Shown here: one piece after another, positions 1 through 5,677 of the stretch
Numbering within the stretch: position 1 is the stretch's first letter
Layout of the letters: every line of letters starts with the position of its first letter
Origin: Gammaproteobacteria bacterium
GTDB taxonomy: Bacteria; Pseudomonadota; Gammaproteobacteria; Pseudomonadales; Azotimanducaceae_A
Direction of reading: 5' to 3'
DNA length: 5,985 nt
Assembly: GCA_028819775.1 (NCBI GenBank)
Contig: JAPPKV010000470.1
Location: forward strand, 2,663-8,647
The notes under the pieces: generated by a model
The model's input: the letters and a program-made list of their open reading frames with translations, nothing else
Told to the model about the DNA's origin: nothing
Database searches by the model: none
Position numbers and translations under genes: made by a program

Positions 1-137
1 GCGCCCCCCAAACACCCCCCCCGTTAAAACACCAAAAACCCACCCGGGCGCCCCCAAAAAACCCCCCCGGGCCCCCCGGGGGGCCCCGCGGCGCGCCCCC
101 CCCCGGGGGGGGGGGGGCCCCCGCTTCTTTCTTTTTC
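1..137. other. Low-complexity contig edge, probably artefactual
   Basis: This stretch is made almost entirely of C, G and A homopolymers. Only two T residues (24-25) occur before position 125. It includes nine C (96-104) followed directly by thirteen G (105-117) and five C. It contains no codon structure, promoter or operator that I can recognise. The composition changes abruptly at about 124, where a pyrimidine tract (124-137) leads into a normal ribosome binding site. A poly-G/poly-C contig end is typical of low-signal sequencing reads carried into an assembly, so I read it as artefact. The true promoter of the first gene is therefore probably missing or unreadable here. A genuine GC-skewed structured region is possible but less likely. 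Confidence 0.7.
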
Positions 138-145
138 GGGGAGGT
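138..145 (+). promoter_or_regulatory. Ribosome binding site deciding a GTG start
   Basis: GGGGAGGT lies just upstream of the first gene, with the GGAGG core at 140-144. It leaves five bases before the GTG at 150, a good Shine-Dalgarno spacing. The in-frame ATG codons at 159 and 162 would be 14 and 17 bases from the core, which is too far. The GTG is therefore the preferred start. Confidence 0.7.
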
Positions 146-149
146 ACAG

Positions 150-2480
150 GTGCGAGCGATGATGCCGAGACTCAGTCGGGTGCGAAGCGCCCTCCCGCTC
201 ATTCTGATCGGAGCAGTAGCCCTCGCCGCCGCCTGTGGCGGAGGCGACACGGTCGACCCCGGGCCCACGCCTCCACCTCCTCCGGCGCCTCCACCTCCTC
301 CGCCCGCCAACCGGGCACCGGCGTCAGCTACGGCGATTCCGGATCAGATGGTCGTCGAGGGACAGACCGTGACGATTGACATCTCAGCATCGTTTTCTGA
401 CCCCGACGGCGATGCGCTGAGCCACACGGCCGCGACGTCCAACGCCGAAGTCGCGACCGTTGCCGTGTCGGGAACCGAGCTGTCCGTCACAGGTGTCGCG
501 CAGGGCGCGGCCGCGGTGACGGTCACCGCCTCCGATCCGGGCGGACTCTCGGCCACACAAAGCTTCGCCGTCGAAGTGGCGGAGCCGGCACCCACGACTT
601 TGACGGTCACGCCGGACACCGCGACGCTCACCGCGATCGACCAGACGATCCGGTTGTCAGCCGATGTACGCGACCAACTCGGCCGCCCGATCACCGGCGC
701 AACGGTGATCTGGTCGAGCGGCGACACCAACATCGCGACGGTCGATACGAGTGGCTTGGTGACCGCGGTAGCCAACGGGACCGCGACCGTCGCGGCACGC
801 TCGGGCGATGTGTCGGACGGCGCTTCGATCGTGGTTTCGCAGACGGCCGCGATGGTGGAGATCACGCCAACGACCCACACCCTCGCCACGGGCGACACCG
901 TGCGGCTGGTCGCGACGGCGACCGACGACAACGGACACGTGGTCGCGGACGCGGTCTTCAGTTGGGCCTCGAGCGATACTACCGTGGCCTCCACCGACAG
1001 CTTGGGCCTCGTGCGAGGTGTGGCAGAGGGGGCGGCGACCATCACGGCTGCCGGCGCCGGGTCCGCCGCCGGAGTGGAAGGCACGGCGGAGATCACCGTT
1101 CTACCTCCGCCTCCGCCTCCGGATCTCACGGGGACGTACTACCTCGAGAGCCTGGTCGGGACGTCAACGGGCGGAACCCAGCTCACTCGACCGACGGTAT
1201 CGGGGACGCTGGAACTCACGCAGGAGGCGCCGACAGGCGATTCCGCGACGGGCAGCTATGAGGTGGACATCACGACACCCGCCCTGACGATCACCGACGA
1301 AGGCACCTTCACCGTGCGTACCGATGGAAGCTGGCGGCAGGACGGAGAGGTGTCCGGCGAGGGAACGTATGCGATATCGGGCGACACGCTCACGCTCGCG
1401 ATCACCGAGCCCGAGACGGCGGCTTCAACGACCGTTTGGGTGATGGGGATGCCTCCGGCGCCCGGAACGTGGCGCGGACTCGTGGTCGCGCCGGAAGTCC
1501 GCTGCTCCGATTACGACGCGGAGCAATACCGGCACCCGGCCGGCCTGGAGGATGCGGTCATCGCGGCGTTGGGCGACAAGCTCTACGAGGCGTATACCGG
1601 GGTCTACTACGATCACGTACGGGACATCCAGGTCGATCACATCGTGGCCAAGCGGGAGGTGCACGATTCCGGCGGGTGCGCCTGGGCGCCGAGTGCGCGC
1701 CGGGTGTTCGCGCGCGATCTCGAGAACCTGGCGCTGGCTTCGCCAACGCTGGATCTCGGCATCAAGGCTGGACGGGACGCTGCCGAGTGGCTGCCCGACT
1801 TCAACCGATGCTGGTACGCGGGTGCCGTCGTGGCCGTGCGCCTAAAGTACGCCCTGACGGTGGACGAGGCGGAGCGCGATGCCCTGGAGGAGGTACTCTC
1901 GGGCTGTGAGTCGACGGAACTGGTCTTCGCAGCCGAAACATGGACAGTCGAAGAGATCATGCTGGGCGACGAGAGCGGCTGGCAGGCGCTGTCTCCCAAC
2001 AAACCGGACCTCAACGAGCTGGGGGTTGCCGGCCATGTGGCGGTGTTCTGCACGTCTGCGGTCGCGTCCGTGGACTTCGCGTTCGTGGCCGGAGGCGCGC
2101 GCCTGGATGAGAGCGAAGCGAACTTCGAGTCCGGGCGTCTGGGCTACAGGTCTCGTGTCAACATCGAGTGGTACAGGCCGCCACCGCGGGCGCTCGATGC
2201 GATCACCGTCAACCAGTACCCCCACTGGGAGACCTGGGTCGCTCGCCTCAGCCCTGGGTCTCGTGACGCGTTCATCAATGGGCTGGTGGTAGATCGCCAG
2301 GGGGTTTTCGTCTCGTGGCTTCTTCACGAGGAGGACGCCACGATGGCCTACGAGGGCGGTACCGACGCTGGAGAGACGATCCTCGACGCCCTCCAGCGGT
2401 GCACGGGTGGCGACGGAGACTTGACCACGCTCCTGTCCGGCCTTTCCGGCAACCCGACCGCCATCAGGGGACAACCGTGA
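150..2480 (+). CDS. Surface lipoprotein with BIG2 domains and an HNH nuclease domain
   Basis: Predicted to be a membrane-anchored protein displaying a DNA-cutting HNH domain outside the cytoplasm. Residues 12-29 form a lipoprotein signal (hydrophobic run ending LAAAC, Cys29 the expected lipidated residue). A proline-rich linker (39-52) follows. Residues 54-143 are a cadherin/Ig-like fold with the DPDGD and ASDPGGLSA motifs. Two BIG2 Ig-like domains (about 148-231 and 234-317) precede a second run of six prolines (319-324). Residues 325-432 form a beta-rich, lipocalin-like module. Residues 448-586 match the HNH/GmrSD-C-terminal (DUF1524-like) nuclease family: RCSDYD, then VDHIVAK (Asp496, His497, likely catalytic), SGGCAW, ENLALAS (Asn526), RDAAEWLP and a closing SGC. 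At 535, where relatives as I recall them carry Asn, this protein has Asp, so activity is not certain. Residues 587-776 are unrecognised, with Cys634 and Cys751. The GTG start is supported by a strong ribosome binding site. The next gene begins 110 bases downstream on the same strand. The lipoprotein and nuclease-fold calls are strong; the substrate is inferred. Confidence 0.9.
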   Translation: MRAMMPRLSRVRSALPLILIGAVALAAACGGGDTVDPGPTPPPPPAPPPPPPANRAPASATAIPDQMVVEGQTVTIDISASFSDPDGDALSHTAATSNAEVATVAVSGTELSVTGVAQGAAAVTVTASDPGGLSATQSFAVEVAEPAPTTLTVTPDTATLTAIDQTIRLSADVRDQLGRPITGATVIWSSGDTNIATVDTSGLVTAVANGTATVAARSGDVSDGASIVVSQTAAMVEITPTTHTLATGDTVRLVATATDDNGHVVADAVFSWASSDTTVASTDSLGLVRGVAEGAATITAAGAGSAAGVEGTAEITVLPPPPPPDLTGTYYLESLVGTSTGGTQLTRPTVSGTLELTQEAPTGDSATGSYEVDITTPALTITDEGTFTVRTDGSWRQDGEVSGEGTYAISGDTLTLAITEPETAASTTVWVMGMPPAPGTWRGLVVAPEVRCSDYDAEQYRHPAGLEDAVIAALGDKLYEAYTGVYYDHVRDIQVDHIVAKREVHDSGGCAWAPSARRVFARDLENLALASPTLDLGIKAGRDAAEWLPDFNRCWYAGAVVAVRLKYALTVDEAERDALEEVLSGCESTELVFAAETWTVEEIMLGDESGWQALSPNKPDLNELGVAGHVAVFCTSAVASVDFAFVAGGARLDESEANFESGRLGYRSRVNIEWYRPPPRALDAITVNQYPHWETWVARLSPGSRDAFINGLVVDRQGVFVSWLLHEEDATMAYEGGTDAGETILDALQRCTGGDGDLTTLLSGLSGNPTAIRGQP
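269..302 (+). repeat. 18-base tandem repeat coding the proline linker
   Basis: The 16-base unit GCCTCCACCTCCTCCG occurs perfectly at 269-284 and again at 287-302, a period of 18 bases or six codons. It encodes two blocks of five or more prolines split by an alanine (about residues 41-52). The period is a multiple of three, so copy-number change would lengthen or shorten the linker without breaking the frame. The linker separates the lipid anchor from the first folded domain. Confidence 0.85.
591..1100 (+). repeat. Two tandem BIG2 Ig-like domain repeats
   Basis: Residues 148-231 and 234-317 of the first protein are diverged copies of the same fold. Each starts with a T/V-x-I/V-TP-x-T strand, contains a DQLGRPITGATVIW- or DDNGHVVADAVFSW-like middle, then ASS/SSGDT..A(T/S).D..GLV..V..G.AT(V/I). 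This is the usual bacterial Ig-like group 2 pattern. Such domains act as rigid stalks or adhesive spacers on the cell surface. A third related copy is at residues 78-160 of the second protein, and the two genes share a 13-base identity (TGACGGTCACGCC at 601-613 and 2832-2844) at the same position of the domain. Confidence 0.8.
1104..1121 (+). repeat. CCTCCG hexamer repeated three times
   Basis: Three perfect copies of CCTCCG code six consecutive prolines (residues 319-324) between the second BIG2 domain and the beta-rich module of the first protein. It is a short in-frame microsatellite, likely a flexible-length or extended linker. Confidence 0.85.
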
Positions 2481-2576
2481 CGTTGTAGGAGAGATCCAGC
2501 AGCGCGACCGGCGTCGGCGCGGCCGAGGCGGAACGCCGAAGGTCTGAATCCCGGCATCCGATCACGGACCGTCCCG

Positions 2577-2583
2577 AAGGGAG
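2577..2583 (+). promoter_or_regulatory. Ribosome binding site for the second gene
   Basis: AAGGGAG lies seven bases before the GTG at 2591, a normal Shine-Dalgarno position. It supports the longer form of the second protein. The in-frame alternative ATG at 2636 has only a weak purine stretch (ACGGG, about 2629-2633) ahead of it. Confidence 0.55.
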
Positions 2584-2611
2584 TTGACAAGTGGCAGCAC
2601 CGCGCGATAAC
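2584..2611 (+). promoter_or_regulatory. Possible sigma-70 promoter overlapping the start codon
   Basis: A perfect TTGACA box at 2584-2589 is followed after 16 bases by GATAAC at 2606-2611, which matches four of six positions of TATAAT. Transcription would begin near 2618, inside the reading frame and past the GTG start. It would leave an in-frame ATG at 2636 as the first usable start on that transcript. The boxes may be chance, because TTGACA here overlaps the spacer between ribosome binding site and start codon. Confidence 0.3.
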
Positions 2612-5600
2612 CGATCGAGTCGAGCCCCACGGGCCATGAAGCGCGGCCGGTCCCCGTCTTCGTCGTGGCCGCGCAGGTCTGACGCGCTTGGGCGCGATGA
2701 CGCCGCCCTCTCCCTTCTTTCCGCCGCTCCGGCGCTTCTCTTGGGCGCGTTGCTGGCGGCGATGTTCTTCGCCGCCTGCGGCGACGGCGCCACGGAACCG
2801 CCAACCCCGGATCCATCCCGGCCGACCACGGTGACGGTCACGCCCGCGACTGCCGAACTCACTGCCGTGGGTGCCACCGTGCAGTTGAATGTCGAGGTGC
2901 TCGACCAGAACGGACAGGCAATGGCCGGAACCACCGTGATCTGGGCCAGCAGCGCCACCGCGGTGGCGACGGTGGACAGGAATGGACTGGTGACGGCGGT
3001 GGGCAACGGTCCGGCCACGATCACGGCCACGGCTGGCGCGGCTTCGGGGAGCACGCGGGTGACGGTGTTGGCTCCGGCACCGACGACCATCCGTCTGGGC
3101 GAAGAGTCCATTGGAGCACCGGAGGGAGGGTTGGTCGTCGTGCCGGTCACGGCCAGCACGCCGACGGAGTCTCCGCTGACTGTCAGGTACACCATTGCGA
3201 GCGACTCGGATCCCCGGACAGACGATGCGGACGGAGCGGATTATCGCGATCTCGGGAGAGGGGTCGTGGAATTGGCTCCCGGAGACAGCGTGACAACGAT
3301 ACGGGTGGCCATCAACCAGGATGGGGAGATCGAGCCGGCCCGCGAACTGTTCGTGGTGGTCCTGGACGCTCCCGGAGCGGAGGCGGGATACGTGTTGGGC
3401 CGCACCCAGTCGACCGTCGTCTCGATCGAGGAAGGAGTTTGCGACCGAACAGAAGTCGTGCGCGCCCGCATCTTGGCCATTTTGGAGCGCCAGGATTGCG
3501 TGTCCGTCACCCCGGAGGACCTGGCCCCAATCAGGATCCTGGACATGTGGACAGCGGAATTGAACACGCGACCGGCGCTGACCCTCCGGGTCGGTGACTT
3601 CCAGGGTCTCACCAATCTAAGGGCGTTGCAAGTGAGTGGTTACGCGTTGAGCCCCCTTCCGGCCGACATCTTTGACGGCTTGTCCCAGCTTAACAGTCTG
3701 AGGCTTACCGACAACGAGTTGTCGTCGCTTCCGGCAGGGATCTTCGAGGGCCTGTCAGACCTCAGACAGTTGGCTATCTCTTTTAACGAGATGACTTCTC
3801 TTCCGGAGTCCGTGTTCGCCGGCCTCGTGCAGCTAGAGTTCATCAATATGGTCGGTTTCATGTCCGAGGATGTGCCCTTCGCGCTCCCAGAGGGTTTGTT
3901 CCACGGCCTGTTGGCCCTCAAGGAGTTGCACCTGGGCAGTACGCCCATGCCAGACGCCCTGCCTGAGGGGATCTTTCGCGATCTTGTCAATCTCGAGGCG
4001 CTGAATCTCAACGGCTGCGGGTACGGAGTGGCGGCGCCCTCTCTCTACAGCCACCTCCGGAATCTCGAGGAGCTTCATCTGCAATCCAACGGGCTGTCCG
4101 CGCTGCCGGATGGGTACTTCGTCGGTCTTACGAAACTTCGCAAACTCAATCTTCTCGGTAACCCCGGGGCGCCGTTTGAACTGAAGCCGGAGCTTGAGCG
4201 AACGGACGCCGCCACCGCATATGCGCCGGGGCCAGCGACGGTCCAGACCAAACTCGCCAAAGGTGCGCCCTTCGCCTTCAGCGGATCCGTATCCGTGATC
4301 AACGGATCCGCGTCGGCGTCGGCAGCATCCGTCGCGGCCGGCGACAGCATCGCCGGCAGTTTCGTGGTCAACGCAGCATCCGCCGGCACGTCCACCTATG
4401 TCATCATTGACGTTCCCGAGACGCCATCGACTTATCAGGGCGTCGAGTTGAAAGCGCCCGAGCCGCTCATTCTGTTCGCCGCTTCCGACGACCGGTTTCC
4501 GATCGCGAAGGGAGAGATTCCACATTACGTCCTGCGAGTTGGGGGCCCGCAGGCTACCGTTGATCTGGCGCCCTACTTCGACGAACCGGACGGAGAGGAG
4601 TTGACCTATACGGTAGAGACAGACGCGAGCAACGTGGGCGTCGATATTTCCGGGAGCGTAATGACTGTGGTCTCGCGCTCGGCGGGTGCGACGAACTGGA
4701 GCGTGAGGGCGACTGATCCTCAAGGCCTGTATGCGTCGCAGGCGATGGAAGCGACCGTATTGCGCGCCTCCGACCCGGCATCGTTCGACATGGATCTCGT
4801 CTTCCTTGAGCCGGGCCAGGAATGGCAGAACGCGCGTGTTCGTGAAGCCGCCGACCGATGGAACCCGATCTTGGTTGGCGATCTCCCCGATGTCCCCGTG
4901 AAGGAGCCGGGCCTGTGCGGCAATGACGATGAGGTGCGGCTTGTGCTGGAAGCGGTAGACGATCTGGTCGTATTCGTGTCGTTTGCAAATATCAGCGCTC
5001 CGGGGCTTGCAGGCGTCTGCGCGATACGGGAAGAAGGTGGGCTTCCCTACACCGGTAACATATTCATCCACTGGGACTTGGACGGGGAGTCAATCGTCCG
5101 CTCCACCGCGTTGCACGAGATAGGCCATGCTTTGGGGTTTGGCACCCTGTGGGAGGGATTCCTTGAGAATCCCGTTAGGAATGAAGACGACGCGGGAGCC
5201 GACACGCATTTCACGGGTCCCCTCGCCTTACGGGCCTTTGACGCTGCGGGAGGAGGCAGTTGGAACGGAGGATCCAAGGTCCCCGTCGCCAACGCGACAT
5301 ACAGTCAGTTGAGATCGGCCAATTCTCATTGGAGGGCGGGACCTCTCAAGGGCGAGCTTATGAATCCTTGGGGAGGCGGGGTTTGGCCGCCTTATCGCGG
5401 CGTGCTCAGCGCTATCACGGTGCAGTCACTGGCCGATCTCGGGTACATGGTTGATGTGAGCCAAGCGGATCCATACACGTTGCCCGACGCGATGGCAGCG
5501 GCGGAGGAATACCAAGACAGCACTTCGCTTGAGGCATGGGACGATGTCCTTCGGGGCCCAATCGTTGTCACCGATTCGCGGGGCAACTTCGTTCGCGTTC

Positions 5601-5620
5601 GGGAGCCGAGCCCGAGATAG
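2591..5620 (+). CDS. Surface lipoprotein: BIG2, Calx-beta, LRR and leishmanolysin-like zinc protease (M8)
   Basis: Predicted lipid-anchored extracytoplasmic metalloprotease. A charged N-terminus (1-37) precedes a hydrophobic segment (38-60) and the lipobox FAAC with Cys63. Domains follow in order: BIG2 (78-160); Calx-beta-like (165-281, with GADYRDLGRG and ELAPGDSVTTIRV); a Cys-containing LRR cap (284-342); leucine-rich repeats (343-539); a beta-rich region (545-630); a cadherin-like fold (about 650-725, with PYFDEPDGEELTY and VRATDPQGL); and the catalytic domain (728-955). The zinc site is HEIGHALGFG (His842, Glu843, His846). The probable third ligand is His913 in SHWRAGPLKGELMNP, with Met924 as the Met-turn. 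Spacing of 67 and 11 residues closely follows leishmanolysin. Cys776 and Cys810 could form a disulfide. The tail (956-1009, PYTLPDAMAA...GPIVVTDSRG) resembles the conserved end of bacterial relatives. The start is GTG with a good ribosome binding site, giving an unusually long n-region; ATG 2636 (Met16) is the alternative. The peptidase family call is firm; the substrate and the role of the LRRs are unknown. Confidence 0.93.
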   Translation: MAAPRDNRSSRAPRAMKRGRSPSSSWPRRSDALGRDDAALSLLSAAPALLLGALLAAMFFAACGDGATEPPTPDPSRPTTVTVTPATAELTAVGATVQLNVEVLDQNGQAMAGTTVIWASSATAVATVDRNGLVTAVGNGPATITATAGAASGSTRVTVLAPAPTTIRLGEESIGAPEGGLVVVPVTASTPTESPLTVRYTIASDSDPRTDDADGADYRDLGRGVVELAPGDSVTTIRVAINQDGEIEPARELFVVVLDAPGAEAGYVLGRTQSTVVSIEEGVCDRTEVVRARILAILERQDCVSVTPEDLAPIRILDMWTAELNTRPALTLRVGDFQGLTNLRALQVSGYALSPLPADIFDGLSQLNSLRLTDNELSSLPAGIFEGLSDLRQLAISFNEMTSLPESVFAGLVQLEFINMVGFMSEDVPFALPEGLFHGLLALKELHLGSTPMPDALPEGIFRDLVNLEALNLNGCGYGVAAPSLYSHLRNLEELHLQSNGLSALPDGYFVGLTKLRKLNLLGNPGAPFELKPELERTDAATAYAPGPATVQTKLAKGAPFAFSGSVSVINGSASASAASVAAGDSIAGSFVVNAASAGTSTYVIIDVPETPSTYQGVELKAPEPLILFAASDDRFPIAKGEIPHYVLRVGGPQATVDLAPYFDEPDGEELTYTVETDASNVGVDISGSVMTVVSRSAGATNWSVRATDPQGLYASQAMEATVLRASDPASFDMDLVFLEPGQEWQNARVREAADRWNPILVGDLPDVPVKEPGLCGNDDEVRLVLEAVDDLVVFVSFANISAPGLAGVCAIREEGGLPYTGNIFIHWDLDGESIVRSTALHEIGHALGFGTLWEGFLENPVRNEDDAGADTHFTGPLALRAFDAAGGGSWNGGSKVPVANATYSQLRSANSHWRAGPLKGELMNPWGGGVWPPYRGVLSAITVQSLADLGYMVDVSQADPYTLPDAMAAAEEYQDSTSLEAWDDVLRGPIVVTDSRGNFVRVREPSPR
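3617..4207 (+). repeat. Leucine-rich repeat array
   Basis: Residues 343-539 of the second protein form consecutive units beginning at residues 343, 367, 391, 415, 443, 468, 492 and 516. Most are 24 residues long with the pattern LxxLxLxxNxLxxLPxxxFxGLxx; the units at 415 and 443 are longer (28 and 25), and the last is a capping unit. This is the typical LRR length class of surface and eukaryotic-like receptors, giving a curved binding surface. It is flanked by a Cys-rich cap (Cys284, Cys303) upstream. In this protein it probably presents a ligand-binding face between the stalk and the protease. Base composition here is lower in GC than in the Ig-like parts (about 56% over 3661-3840 by hand count). 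Confidence 0.88.
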
Positions 5621-5677
5621 GGCGGTCGGCGGCTCTTGGGAGACGGGGACCGCCTCAGCGCCGTTTCCGGGCGGTCG
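5620..5677 (+). promoter_or_regulatory. Mutually exclusive stems after the gene 2 stop codon
   Basis: GGCGGTC at 5621-5627 is an exact complement of GACCGCC at 5648-5654. The same GACCGCC is also an exact complement of a second GGCGGTC at 5670-5676. The two outer copies sit in a 9-base direct repeat, GGGCGGTCG (5620-5628 and 5669-5677). Either stem can form, not both. A small CTC/GAG stem (5633-5642) lies inside the first loop. The second stem is followed seven bases later by TTTT (5684-5687), so it could act as a weak terminator of the second gene. The T run is too short and too distant for a confident Rho-independent call. Confidence 0.35.

Noticed and set aside
344..1129. A minus-strand open frame of 261 codons opposite the BIG2 region
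   Set aside because: Its Ser/Thr/Val/Ala-rich product simply mirrors the low-complexity Ig-like coding on the plus strand; there is no ribosome binding site or motif support.
2510..2538. Terminator between the two genes (CGGCGT / ACGCCG stem)
   Set aside because: The stem is six pairs with a 17-base loop and no T run follows, so it does not support termination.
2672..2689. Twin-arginine (Tat) signal at Arg28-Arg29 of the protease
   Set aside because: The residues after the RR pair (Ser-Asp-Ala-Leu) do not fit the RRxFLK consensus; the lipobox with a Sec-type core explains export.
3833..5071. A minus-strand open frame of 412 codons inside the protease gene
   Set aside because: It lies wholly opposite a gene with clear domains and motifs, its translation shows no recognisable family and is Arg/Gly/His rich, as expected for a shadow frame in GC-rich DNA.
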